Source: Spiroplasma endosymbiont of Dioctria linearis
GTDB taxonomy: Bacteria > Bacillota_I > Bacilli_A > Mycoplasmatales > Mycoplasmataceae
Reading direction: 5' to 3'
DNA: 64,000 bases
NCBI RefSeq assembly: GCF_964030865.1
Contig: NZ_OZ034984.1
Location: 1,054,001-1,118,000, forward strand
In this document: in pieces, positions 33,741-46,065 of the stretch
How positions within the stretch are numbered: position 1 is the stretch's first letter
Layout of the letters: the number at the start of each line of letters is the position of its first letter
The notes under the pieces: generated by a model
Seen by the model: only the letters and a program-made list of their open reading frames with translations
What the model was told of the DNA's origin: nothing
Databases searched by the model: none
Made by a program: the position numbers and the translations under genes

Positions 33741-35280
33741 GTCCTTTGAATTTTTAACTATATTTTCAATGGTTTTTGGAATTGTAGTTGGTAGTGGAAT
33801 CTATTTAAAAAATAAGGTAGAGGCTGGTGGAGTATTACATGAAGCTGGAAGGAACCCTTGATTAGCACTAACTGTTTGATTATTTATAGGAGTTTTATGC
33901 TCACTTATAATGTTAACCTTCATTGAAGCAGCATCTGCAACAAAAAATGATGGTCATTCTACAGCTCAAAGTTGAGCAAATAAATTTATTAATAGAAGAA
34001 CAGCTTCTTTATTTTCTATTTTATATATTTGTATGTATCTTCCGATTTTAGCTGGTTTGGGAGCGTTATTTACAGTTAAAACGGTCTTTAGTGGAATTAA
34101 CTCATTTTATTTTATTGTAAATGAAGAAAGTCTAATTTTAAAAATTGGAAAAGTACAATGGATGTCGTTGGAGTTATTTTTCTCAACATTAGTATTAATT
34201 GGTTTTTCATTAATGAACATTTTTACTCATAAACCAAGTAAACTTATTCAGAGTATTTTTACTATTGTTAAGTTTTTACCTTTAATAACTATTGTAATAG
34301 GTGGATTTACGCTTTTTGCAATTAACTCAGAGGGCAATAATTCATTTAATCCTTCATCAGACTTTGAACCGTGACAAGTAAATACTTTTTTTGGAACAAT
34401 GATCCCAATACTCTTTGCATTTGATGGATTTATTTATGCAGCAACTTTACAAAAGGATTGTGAACATAAAGAAGTTGTAGCCCCAGCAATGCTTTCTGCA
34501 ATTATTGCAGTAACATTGTTTTATATAATAATTACTATTTCAATTTTTTTTGGAGCAAGTGATGGAGACGTATTTAAATTATTTGATAATATGTTTAGTA
34601 AATCTCCTTGAGTATCTTTATTATTCAAAATTGTAATTGCTTGTACAATTTTGACGACTGTAAATGGTTATACAACTTTAATCCCTAAAACAGTTCAATC
34701 TGGTGTTCAAGAAAAATTTATTTATTCAAAAAATGGTAAAGATAATATTAGCTATGTAAAATCTGGTTTTATTGGATTGGCAATAACAATGTCAATTTAT
34801 GTATTATTTATTACAATATCAATTTTAATTGACTGAAAAAGTGCAGAAATTAATTACTTCTTAGTTGCAGACTATTCCTCAAACAGTACAGTAATGTTTG
34901 GTTTTGTAGTCTATTTAATATTAATGATTTTTGTATTACATAATAGAAAAACCAAAAAAGTAGAGACTTTAAAAATCAAAGGTGGTTTTGTAATTGGAAT
35001 AATAACATCAACAATATTGTCTATTATAATTGCATATGCATATTATGACTTTTTAATTGGCAAGTTTATGTCAAATGATTTAAAGACAATGATTGATCCT
35101 ATTTTATTAATATTTTTTGCTGTGATACTTGCCATTGCTTGAATAATTAATGAAGGCTTAATTTCAAAAAATAATATTGATTCTAATGACTTTGTTTTAA
35201 GAATTAAACCTAAAAATTGATTTAATTATAATAAAGAGTTAGAAATTGAAAAATTTAAAAGTAAAAGTAATGTAAAATAA
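33703..35280 (+). CDS. APC superfamily permease, copy 2
   Basis: A 525-residue transporter, paralogue of the preceding gene, with the same layout: basic N-terminus (MIKVNKANKAKNKSFEF), helix 1 MVFGIVVGSGIYLKN, about 12 membrane segments, QKDCEHKEVVAPAM on an intracellular loop and a basic tail. The start ATG lies inside copy 1 and its first codons use the Lys-rich tail sequence of copy 1 in another frame. Followed by a weak A/T hairpin (35280-35310) and then rsmG. Confidence 0.88.
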
Positions 35281-35322
35281 AAAAGAATTAATCTTTTTTA
35301 TTTTTTTTAGAGGAGTGATTAA

Positions 35323-36018
35323 ATGGATTGAAATAGATTTAAAGAGTTAAATATTGATCTAACTGATTTTCAAAAAAATTTATTATTAAACTATAAAACT
35401 ATTTTGCAAAAAGAGAATGAAATTCATAATCTCACTGCAATAGTTGAAGATCAAGAAATATTGGATAAGCATTTTTTTGATAGCTTATTATTTACAAAAG
35501 TTTTTAATCCAGATAATTTAGAAATACTTGATATAGGAACAGGCGCTGGCTTTCCAGGAATTGTTATAAAAATATTCTATCCGAATACAAAAGTATTTCT
35601 TTTAGAATCAAACTCTAAAAAAATAAATTTTTTGAGGAAAGTAATTTTAGAATTAGATTTAAAAAATATTTCAACTATAAATGCTAGAGCAGAAGAGTAC
35701 ACAATAGATAATAAAGAAAAATTTGATGTAATTATTTCAAGAGCAATGGCACCACTTAATATTTTGTTAGAAGTGGGAGCTCAGGGTTTAAAAACAAATG
35801 GAACTTTTATATGCTTAAAATCTAAAAATGTAAATGTAGAATTGAATGATTTGAATAATCAAGAAAAAAAATTAGGATTAAATTTATTTCTAAAACAAGA
35901 ATTAAAAGATGAAGTTTTAGGAGAAAGAAATAATTTATTTTATTCAAAATATAAAGAAACACCCTTAGAATATCCAAGACAATATAGTCAAATTAGAAAA
36001 AGACCTTTGGGAAAATAA
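35323..36018 (+). CDS. rsmG: 16S rRNA (guanine(527)-N(7))-methyltransferase
   Basis: GidB-type SAM methyltransferase of 231 residues. Motif I LDIGTGAGFPG, the N-terminal signature NLTAIVE followed by HFFDSLL, and ISRAMAPL. The true start is the ATG at 35323 after AGGAG: the first 27 residues include a TGA-encoded Trp (MDWNRF). The rsmG-parA-parB order is the conserved gidB-soj-spo0J layout. Confidence 0.94.
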
Positions 36019-36058
36019 TAAATATTTAATATATAATAATGACTATGAGAGGTATTTT

Positions 36059-36832
36059 ATGGCAAAAGTAATTTCAGTTTCGAATCAAAAGGGTGGTGTT
36101 GGTAAAACTACAACCTCAGTAAACTTAGCATGCGGCCTTGCTCTGGCAAATAAAAGGGTACTACTTATAGATATGGACCCCCAGTTCAATGCAACAACAG
36201 GAGTGGGCTTTGAAATAGATAGTAATACCTTAAGTATGTATCATGTCTTTGTGGGAGAAAAAACACTTGGTGAAGTAGTTATCAAAAATATTAAAAAAAA
36301 TATAGACTTGGCACCAAGTTCAATTGATGTGGCAGCAGTTGACCTTATTCTTTTAGAACAAAAAAATAATAATCAAAATGTTTTAAGAGAAGAAATTAAT
36401 AAAATTGGGCATAATTATGATTTTGTTATTATTGATTGCCCACCAAGTTTAGGATTAATTAATAGAAATGGACTTGCAATTTCTGATACAGTATTAATTC
36501 CGATACAAGCAGAGCATTATGCAATGCATGGAGTGGCGCAATTATTAAGAACTATTAAAAAAGTAAAAGAGACATTAAATCCAAATCTTACTATTGAAGG
36601 TGTATTAGTAACAATGTTTGATTCAAGAACAAAACTAGCACACGATGTTTTAGAAGAAATAATGAAAACATTTGGACCAAAGGTTTACAAATCAGTTATT
36701 CCTAGAAATGTTAGAATATCTGAATCTTCAATGGAAGGTAAATCAATATATGAATATGATAAAAATGGAGCTGGCTCAATTGCTTATATTGAGTTTGTAA
36801 AAGAGGTGTTAAAAGAAAATGGCCAAAGCTAA
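36059..36832 (+). CDS. parA: Chromosome partitioning ATPase ParA/Soj
   Basis: Deviant Walker-type ATPase that works with ParB in origin segregation and, in Bacillus, controls DnaA. The 257 residues hold KGGVGKTTTSVNLA (deviant Walker A), DMDPQFNATTG and IDCPPSLG. The ATG follows GAGAGG. Overlaps parB by 14 bp. Has somewhat higher GC than the genes around it. Confidence 0.95.
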   Translation: MAKVISVSNQKGGVGKTTTSVNLACGLALANKRVLLIDMDPQFNATTGVGFEIDSNTLSMYHVFVGEKTLGEVVIKNIKKNIDLAPSSIDVAAVDLILLEQKNNNQNVLREEINKIGHNYDFVIIDCPPSLGLINRNGLAISDTVLIPIQAEHYAMHGVAQLLRTIKKVKETLNPNLTIEGVLVTMFDSRTKLAHDVLEEIMKTFGPKVYKSVIPRNVRISESSMEGKSIYEYDKNGAGSIAYIEFVKEVLKENGQS

Positions 36833-37691
36833 AGGAAAATATAATTTTAAAGGATTAGATGATATTTTTGGAGAATCAGTTTCAGATATTATTGGTGTTA
36901 TTGAAAACGATAAAAACAAAATTGAAGATAATAAGACAATGATAGATATAAAAGTTCTTGTTGCAAATCCATATCAACCAAGAAAGAATTTTGAAAAAGA
37001 GGAACTAAACGAACTTGCAAGTTCAATTAAAACACATGGTATAATTCAACCAATTATAATTAATAGTAAGAATCAAATTATTGCAGGTGAAAGAAGAACT
37101 AGAGCTGCTAAGTTGGCAGGACTTAAGAAAATTCCTGCAATAGTTTTAGAGTTAAGTGAAAGTCAAATGGAAGAGTTTGCAATAATTGAAAATATTCAAA
37201 GAGTTGATTTATTGGATATTGAAGAAGCTGTTGCATATAAAAAGCTTTCAGATAATTTAAAACTAAAACAAGAAGATATTGCAACAAGAGTTGGTAAATC
37301 AAGATCACATATAGCAAATATTATGAGACTTTTAAATCTGCCTGAAAAAGTACAAGATGCTATGTTACAAAAGAAAGTATCAATGGGTCAGGCAAAACCT
37401 TTATTAGCAATTGTTAATAATGAAAAATTATTAGATTCTATATTTAAACAAATTTTAGAAAAAGAGTTAACTTCAAGAGAAGTAGAAAATTTAATTAAAA
37501 AAAGTAATTTACCAAAAAATGAAAAAAAACAAGATTCTAAAAATAACTCAATAGTTCATATGGAAAATAAGATGATGAGAAAACTTGGAACAAAAGTGAG
37601 TATTGAAAATGGTAAGTTAACTATTAGATATTCAGACGAATCTGATTTAAATAGAGTTTTAGAGATTTTAGGATTAACTAATGAAGATTAA
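36819..37691 (+). CDS. parB: Chromosome partitioning protein ParB/Spo0J
   Basis: CTP-dependent DNA clamp that loads at parS. 290 residues: N-terminal CTP-binding ParB domain (VANPYQPRKNFEKEEL, then AGERRTRAAKLAG), central helix-turn-helix (EDIATRVGKSRSHIANIMRLL) and C-terminal dimerisation part (GTKVSIENGKLTIRY). No parS palindrome was spotted in the window. Confidence 0.94.
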   Translation: MAKAKGKYNFKGLDDIFGESVSDIIGVIENDKNKIEDNKTMIDIKVLVANPYQPRKNFEKEELNELASSIKTHGIIQPIIINSKNQIIAGERRTRAAKLAGLKKIPAIVLELSESQMEEFAIIENIQRVDLLDIEEAVAYKKLSDNLKLKQEDIATRVGKSRSHIANIMRLLNLPEKVQDAMLQKKVSMGQAKPLLAIVNNEKLLDSIFKQILEKELTSREVENLIKKSNLPKNEKKQDSKNNSIVHMENKMMRKLGTKVSIENGKLTIRYSDESDLNRVLEILGLTNED

Positions 37692-37866
37692 TTTAGGAGA
37701 TAAAGTATTTTTAAAAAAGCCTCATCCAAGTAAAACTATATTTTGAATTGTTTTAAGGATTGGTACTATTTATAAATTGCAATCTAATATAGATGAAAAA
37801 ATAATATTAGAATTTCAAAAAGATGATCTTTTAAAAAAAATTAAAAAAGTAGAAAGTGGAAAATAA
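37681..37866 (+). CDS. DUF951 family protein
   Basis: A 61-residue basic protein overlapping the end of parB by 11 bp and ending one base before ychF. The pattern [28 protein letters not shown] matches the small DUF951 family (GDxVxxKKPHPCG.xxWxVxRxG), here with the usual Cys replaced. The Trp is TGA-encoded, so standard-code reading misses this gene. DUF951 genes commonly lie beside ychF in Firmicutes; function unknown. Confidence 0.82.
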
Positions 37867-37867
37867 T

Positions 37868-38965
37868 ATGGGATTACAAGTAGGGATAGTTGGTTTACCA
37901 AATGTTGGGAAATCCACTTTATTTAATGCAATTACAAACTCAAAAGTTGAAGCAGCAAATTATCCATTTGCAACAATTGAACCAAATGTTGGAGTTGTAG
38001 AAGTACCAGATTGAAGATTAGATAAATTAGCTGATATATTCAAATCAAAAAAAACTATTTATACAACAATTGAATTTGTTGATATTGCTGGTTTAATTGC
38101 AGGAGCAAGTAAAGGTGAAGGATTAGGTAATGCCTTTTTAGCAAACATCAGAGAAACAGATGCTATCTGTGAAGTTATTAGGTGCTTTGATTCAAAGGAA
38201 ATAACTCATGTTGAGGGAAGCGTTGATCCGATAAGAGATATTGAAATAATAGAGCTAGAATTAATTTTATCTGATGAAGCAACCGTTAAAAAAAGACTTG
38301 CGAAAGTTGAACCAAAATTTAAGTCGACTAAAGATAAAGAAATCATCTTTGAATATACTTTACTTAAAAAACTGGCAACTCAACTTTGTGATGGTAAGTT
38401 ATTAAATAAACTTGATTTTAGTGAAGAAGAAAAAATTGCTTTAAAATCATTTCAACTTTTAACAACAAAAAAAATTATTTATGTCGCTAATGTTGGTGAA
38501 GACGAAGTTAGAGAAGATAATAATTATGTAAAGCTTGTTAGAGAATATGCTAAATCATGTAATTCACAAGTTGTTAAAATTTCTGCAAAAATTGAAGAGG
38601 ATTTAAGTGAACTTGAAAAAAATGACAAAGAGGTTTTTTTACAAGATGCTGGAATTGAAACGTCAGGACTTGAACAACTAATCAAAGCTGCATATTCAAC
38701 GCTAGGGTTAAAGACATATTTTACTTGTGGTCCTCAAGAAGCAAGAGGATGACAGTTCAAAGATGGTTTTAATGCTCCACAATGTGCTGGAATTATTCAT
38801 ACAGACTTTGAAAAAGGTTTTATTAAAGCTGATGTTTATAAGTGTGAAGATATTTTTGAACTTGGAGATGAACAAAGTTTAAAGAATAGCGGAAAAATAA
38901 AACTTGAAGGAAAAAACTATATCGTTCAAGATGGAGATGTTTGTTTTTTTAAATTTAATAAATAG
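37868..38965 (+). CDS. ychF: Redox-regulated ATPase YchF (Obg-like)
   Basis: OLA1/YchF P-loop NTPase that binds ribosomes and prefers ATP to GTP. The 365 residues include G1 [15 protein letters not shown], the Switch region [13 protein letters not shown]3 [17 protein letters not shown] (shown in part), and the C-terminal TGS domain ([23 protein letters not shown]). Several Trp are TGA (for example VPDWRLD). Same operon as parA-parB-DUF951; strong terminator after it. Confidence 0.94.
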
Positions 38966-38972
38966 TATTAAG

Positions 38973-39010
38973 GATTTATAACTTTAATTAGTTATAAATC
39001 ATTTTTTATT
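38973..39010 (+). terminator. Terminator after ychF
   Basis: Perfect 11-bp arms GATTTATAACT and AGTTATAAATC, six-base loop, followed by ATTTTTTATTTT. The next promoter (TATAAT at 39012-39017) begins immediately. Confidence 0.88.
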
Positions 39011-39039
39011 TTATAATTATTTTGTTAAGAGGAATAAGT

Positions 39040-40942
<1,903 letters not shown>

Positions 40943-40952
40943 GAGGTTGGTT

Positions 40953-42143
40953 ATGGAAAAGTTTATAAGAGATAATGTTCATGGAGAAATTTATTTTGAG
41001 GATAAAGTGTTTTCAGAATTAATTGATACAGATGAATTTCAAAGATTAAGAAGAATTATTCAACTAGGTGGAGGACAATTTGTTTTCCCAAGTGCCAATC
41101 ATACAAGGTTTTCTCATTGTATAGGTGTTTATCACGTTATTTGTAAGTTTTTAGAAAATGAAATTATTAATAAAAATATTTCAGCAAAAGATAAAAAGAT
41201 TTTACAAATAGCAGGTTTACTTCATGATGTGGGACATGGTCCATTTTCACATACTTTTGAGTTGATATCTGCTGTATCTCATGAGCAATATACTGTAGAA
41301 ATTATAAGAGGAAATACTCAAATTAATAAAGTACTAATTAATAATGGAATTAATCCTAAAGAGGTTGTTTCAGTAATTGAAGGTAAACATAAAAATAAAA
41401 TAGTGAATTTTCTAGTTTCAAGTCAGTTGGATGCAGATAGGTTAGATTACTTATTAAGAGATTCAAAAGGGGCTGGAGTTAACTATTCTAAACCTGATAT
41501 TGATTGAATAATAAGAAATGCTAGAATTCATGAAGGTCAAATTGTATTTACAAATAAAGCCATAAATGCAATTGAGAATTTTTTATTAGGAAGATATCAT
41601 ATGTTTAAACAAGTGTATGAACACAAAATTTCTATTGCTTTTGATAATACATTTAAAATGTGATTCAAAAGATTAAAGGACTTATATATTGATAAATATC
41701 ATTTTAGAGCATCAAAGACAATTGAGATTTTTAAAGAAGTATTTGAAAATAAAATTATGCCATTAGAAAAGTATACTAATTTAGATGATTATACAATGTT
41801 TGAAATATTTAAAGTATTAAGAGATGAAGATGATATTATCTTAAAGGATTTATCAAATAGATTAATAAATCGAAAATTATTAAAAGTATCTTCAGATCTT
41901 TCTTCAGAGACAATTGAAAAAATGAAAACTGAATTTCAAGGTAATAGTAAATATTACTTTGATATTGCTACAATAAGAGATATCTCGATTTATAAACGCA
42001 GTTCTGAAAAAAAAGATGAAAATATATACATATTAAATAATGATAAATTAACTAATATAAAAGACTTATCAGAAATAATAAATGTTGATTGAAATAATAA
42101 AATAAAAAAAATATATATTTTTCCAATGTATAATGTAGAATAG
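40953..42143 (+). CDS. HD domain phosphohydrolase (SAMHD1/YwfO-like)
   Basis: Metal-dependent hydrolase of 396 residues. N-terminal DNVHGEIYF and the HD metal-site pattern: H in RFSHCIGVYH, HD in LLHDVGHGPFSH, D in SQLDADRLDYLLRD. The family includes dNTP triphosphohydrolases; Bacillus YwfO is next to rpoE, as here. dNTP pool control is the likely role, by family analogy. AGAGG six bases before the ATG; TGA Trp codons at 41505 and later. Confidence 0.9.
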
Positions 42144-42163
42144 AAATTATGGGGGAAAATCTT

Positions 42164-42622
42164 ATGAGTAAACTATCACCAATTAATTTGGCCTATGATT
42201 ACCTAAGTCAATGTAAAGATGACGCTTCATTTGAAGATATTTGAAATACAATTTCAAAAGAAATACATGGAGATAATGATAGCAAAAATGAAATTATAGC
42301 TGAACTATACAGTGATTTGGTTCTTGACAATAGATTTGCATTGACTTCAGATGGTAAATGAGGTTTAAGAGAATATCTAAAATTTGATGATGTTAAAAAA
42401 CAATATGAATATGTTGATAAATTTGAAACAACAGAAGAGTTTGAAGATTTTGATACTGATTCAATTCTTGGTATTGATACTTTTGATGATGATACTGGAG
42501 AAAATGTTGGTAAAATTAAAAAATTATTAAATCATAAAGGAAATGATGATTCTATAGATATAAGTTTAGATGAAGATCTCGACGATGATTTCGACGATGA
42601 TGATGATGACGATGATTATTAG
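42164..42622 (+). CDS. rpoE: DNA-directed RNA polymerase subunit delta
   Basis: Delta factor of Firmicute-type RNA polymerase, which promotes enzyme recycling and promoter selectivity. 152 residues: an N-terminal HARE-HTH fold (SPINLAYDYL, FEDIWNTI, LYSDLVLDNRFALTSDGKWGLRE) and a very acidic disordered tail ending in a run of Asp. Both Trp here are TGA-encoded. Followed by a terminator and pyrG, the same order as in Bacillus. Confidence 0.92.
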
Positions 42623-42637
42623 TAGAATTTAATCACA

Positions 42638-42665
42638 AGTAGTTTAACTAACTACTTTTTATTTT
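42638..42665 (+). terminator. Terminator between rpoE and pyrG
   Basis: Arms AAGTAGTT and AACTACTT, four-to-five-base loop, then TTTATTTTT just before the pyrG ribosome binding site. Confidence 0.75.
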
Positions 42666-42680
42666 TGGGGGAATTAGATT

Positions 42681-44276
42681 ATGGTAAAACACATATTTAT
42701 TACTGGTGGAGTTGTTTCTGGTTTGGGAAAAGGAATTACTGGAAGCTCATTGGGAGTACTTTTAAAAAATAGTGGATTAAAAATATTTATGCAAAAATTT
42801 GATCCATATTTAAATATAGATCCAGGAACTATTAATCCAATTGAACATGGGGAAGTTTATGTTACAGATGATGGGGGAGAAACTGATCTAGATTTAGGTC
42901 ATTATGAGAGATTTATTGATGTAAACCTTTCTAAAATATCTTCAACTTCAGCTGGAAAAATATATTATGAGGCATTAGAAAAAGAAAGAAATGGTAAATA
43001 TGAAGGTAAAACTGTTCAAGTTATTCCGCATATTACTAACGAAATTAAACAAAGAATTTATGCTGCAGAGGTTGAAAGCAAAGCGGATGTAGTTATTACT
43101 GAAATTGGTGGTACAGTAGGAGATATTGAATCTCAACCATTTTTAGAAGCTTTAAGACAAATTAGAATGGAAAAAGGTAAGGAAAATGTAATGTTTATTC
43201 ATGTGGCATTATTACCTTATTTAAAAGTATCTGGAGAATTTAAAACAAAACCAATTCAACACTCAGTTAAGGAATTACTAAATTTAGGAATTCAACCTGA
43301 TGTAATTGTTGCAAGAAGTGAATTAGAATTTGATAAAAAACTTAAAGATAAAATCTCTTTATTATGTAGTATTCCAGTAGAGAATGTTATCGCTTGTCCA
43401 GATAGTGATTCAATTTATAAAGTGCCTTTAGTTGTTGAAGAAGGTAATCTACATAAAATTACAGCAAAACAGTTAGGTTTAAAATTAAAGCCAACTAATT
43501 TAAAAGATTGAAAAAAATTTGTTAATAATATTGAAAAATCAAAAGAAGTTTTAACAATTCATATAGTTGGGAAATATGTTGAATTAAGTGATGCATATTT
43601 ATCAGTTATGGAATCTTTAAAATTTTCTGGTTATGAGATTAGTAAAAAAATTAAATTCAATTGAGTAAATGCCAGAACATTAAAACAAGAAAATATATCA
43701 ATGGAATTAAAAGATGCAAAAGGTATTTTAGTACCAGGCGGTTTTGGTGAAGATGGTGTTGAAGGAAAAATTTTGGCGGCCAAATTTGCAAGGGAGAATA
43801 ACATTCCTTATTTAGGTATTTGCCTTGGTATGCAAGTAGCTTGTATTGAATTTGCAAGAAACGTTTTAAACTTAAAGGACGCTAATACAACAGAATTAAA
43901 ACCAAATACAAAATATCCAATAATAGATATTTTAGAAGGCAAAAATAGAGAAAATATTGGTGGAACTTTAAGATTAGGAAGATATGTAACTTCTCTAAAA
44001 GAAAATACGTTAGCGTATGAACTTTATAAATCAAATGAAGTTATTGAAAGACATAGACATAGATATGAATTTAATAACACTTTTAGAAGTGACTTTGAAA
44101 AAAATGGAATGGTTTTTTCAGGTTTGTATTTAGAAAAAGATTTAGTAGAAATAATAGAATATCCTAAAAATGATTTCTTTATTGCAGCTCAATATCATCC
44201 TGAATTTACTTCAAGACCAAATAAACCAAATCCCTTATTTATGGGATTTGTAAATGCAGTGAACAAAAAGTATTAG
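42681..44276 (+). CDS. pyrG: CTP synthase
   Basis: Glutamine-dependent amination of UTP to CTP. 531 residues: synthase domain with [14 protein letters not shown]-loop, [12 protein letters not shown] and [10 protein letters not shown]; glutamine amidotransferase domain with the nucleophile Cys in [10 protein letters not shown] and His-Glu in QYHPEF. TGA Trp codons at 43510 and 43665 are in frame. GGGGGA ribosome binding site. Confidence 0.96.
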
Positions 44277-44321
44277 TATATTTTTTGTTTTTTTTATCTA
44301 AAATTAATTTAAGGTGAGATT

Positions 44322-44924
44322 ATGAAAAGGATTAATTCAAAGCAAATAGCAATTTGTGGTTTATTAACATCTGTTATGTTTATTATTGGATTAGTAACTA
44401 ATCTAATTTCAGTTGGAACTGGTAAAAGTATTTTTCAAGTATCAGATTTTTTGTATATTGCTCTTTTGGACTTTCTTAATCCATTTATATCAATTTTATC
44501 TGCAATACTGGCAGGAGTTTTAACTGATTTATTTACAGGTGGGATTATTTATATACCTATAACAATTATTGTAAAATTTTTAATTGGAATAAGTTTTATA
44601 GTTTTAAAAAATTTTATTTCATCTTATTTGAATATTTTTATTAGTTATTTATGAGTTTTTATATATGTCTTATACGCATATTTTTTATTTGATTCTTCCT
44701 TAGCTATTGTTGAATTATTAACAGATACAATACAATATTTTACTAATACATTACTTGCCCTAATTTTATATTTATATTTTAAAAAAATTGGAATAGAGCA
44801 AAAAATTATTAAGTCTACTAGTTCAAAAGTGAAAGCTCCCACTCTAATATACTTAAAAAAATCTCGTCTATCAAAAATAAGGAGTATAATCATAAGGTAT
44901 AATAAAACTTTAGGAGGAAAAAAT
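44322..44924 (+). CDS. ECF transporter S component, open into fba (no stop codon)
   Basis: Substrate-capture subunit of an energy-coupling-factor vitamin importer. Residues 1-160 form about five to six membrane helices: QIAICGLLTSVMFIIG, then LYIALLDFLNPFISILSAILAGVLTDLF split by short loops, with the family-like hydrophobic pattern GGIIYIPITIIVKFLIG. GGTGAG site before the ATG. After the last helix a basic tail (KKIGIEQKIIKS...) runs on in frame, with no TAA or TAG, into the ATG of fba; the end given is simply the base before fba. Substrate unknown. A lost stop, a real fusion or a sequence error are all possible. Confidence 0.8.
44885..44903 (+). promoter_or_regulatory. Two candidate -10 boxes before fba
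   Basis: TATAAT occurs at 44885-44890 and again at 44898-44903, both inside the open S-component frame. With the TAGGAGG site of fba at 44910-44917 they point to independent expression of fba. The second box lies close to the start and would give a very short leader. Confidence 0.5.
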
Positions 44925-45818
44925 ATGTCAAGAATTTATCATTCAAAATTAGTTAATTCTACAAAAATGATTAAAGATGCACATGCAAATAAATATGCAA
45001 TTGGGCATTTTAACATCAATAATTTAGAGTGAACTAAAGCTATTTTAGAAGCTGCTCAAGAATCTAAAACACCAGTAATTATTGCTACATCAGAGGGAGC
45101 GATGAAATATATGGGTGGACCAAATGTTGTAGTAGGAATGGTTAATGGATTATTAGATTCATTAAATATTACTGTTCCTGTTGCTTTACATTTAGATCAT
45201 GGTCAATCAATTGAAACTGCTAAAAAATGTATAGAAGCTGGATATTCATCAGTAATGTTTGATGGTTCTCATTTACCATATGAAGAAAATATTTCAAAAG
45301 TTAGGGAATTAATGAATTTTGCAAATAAACATGAAATTTCAGTTGAAGCAGAAATTGGTTCAATTGGTGGAGAAGAAGATGGTGTAGTTGGTGAGGGTGA
45401 ATTAGGAGATCCTAAACAAGCTGCTGAAATGTCTACTACAGGGATTTCTATGCTAGCAGCAGGTATTGGAAATATTCATGGAAAATATCCAGAATGATGA
45501 AAATCACTATCATTTGATACATTACAAGAATTACAGTTAGCATGTAACTTACCTATGGTATTGCATGGAGGTTCAGGAATTCCTCAAGACCAAGTAGAAA
45601 AAGCAATTAAATTAGGAATTTCAAAAATTAATGTTAATACAGAATTGCAATTAGCTTTCAGAGATGCAACAAGAGAATATATTGAAGCTAAAAAGGATTT
45701 AGATGATGAAGCTAAGGGATTTGATCCACGTAAATTATTAGCTCCAGGATTTAAAGCAATAAAACAAACATTCTTAGATTTAACAAAAGTGTTTGGTTGT
45801 CAAGGAAAAGCTAAATAA
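44925..45818 (+). CDS. fba: Class II fructose-1,6-bisphosphate aldolase
   Basis: Zinc-dependent glycolytic aldolase. 297 residues: metal-ligand LHLDHGQS, EAEIGSIGGEEDGV, a His in GNIHGKYPEWW and in VLHGGSGI, and NVNTELQLAFRDA binding the phosphate. Good TAGGAGG site and higher adaptive codon use fit a highly expressed gene. The frame is continuous with the upstream S component. Confidence 0.96.
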
Positions 45819-45849
45819 TATTAATAATGAAATAATGGAGGATTACATT

Positions 45850-46023
45850 ATGCATTTAACAGTTGAAGAGAAAATTAAGATTATTAGAGATTTTAAAAAT
45901 AGTGGTGTTACAGCTACTCAGTTTGCGCCAACAAGAAATGTTAGTGTAGTTTCTTTAAGAAATTGAGTTAAAAGATATGAACAAGGTGGAGAAGAAGCTT
46001 TAAAAACAAAATATGAAAAGTAG
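45850..46023 (+). CDS. Small helix-turn-helix protein, 57 residues
   Basis: Begins MHLTVEEKIKIIRDF after a strong GGAGG site 31 bp from fba and ends with a weak terminator. The pattern KIKIIRDFKNSGVTATQF, then VVSLRNWVKRYEQGG resembles the DNA-binding N-terminus of IS3-type OrfA or of an orphan Hth_29-like domain. One Trp is TGA. No catalytic transposase domain or terminal repeat is near, so I read it as a stand-alone regulator candidate and not an insertion sequence. Confidence 0.7.
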
Positions 46024-46044
46024 GTTTTTTTAGCCTATTTTTTT
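46014..46044 (+). terminator. Weak terminator after the small HTH gene
   Basis: Short G/C core AGTAGG and CCTATT around a T-rich loop, then a run of seven T. Overlaps the stop codon. Confidence 0.45.
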
Positions 46045-46065
46045 ATTAAAGAGGAAATTTAAAAT

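Noticed and set aside
45850..46023. Insertion sequence remnant
   Set aside because: No transposase catalytic domain, terminal inverted repeats or target duplication around the small HTH gene.
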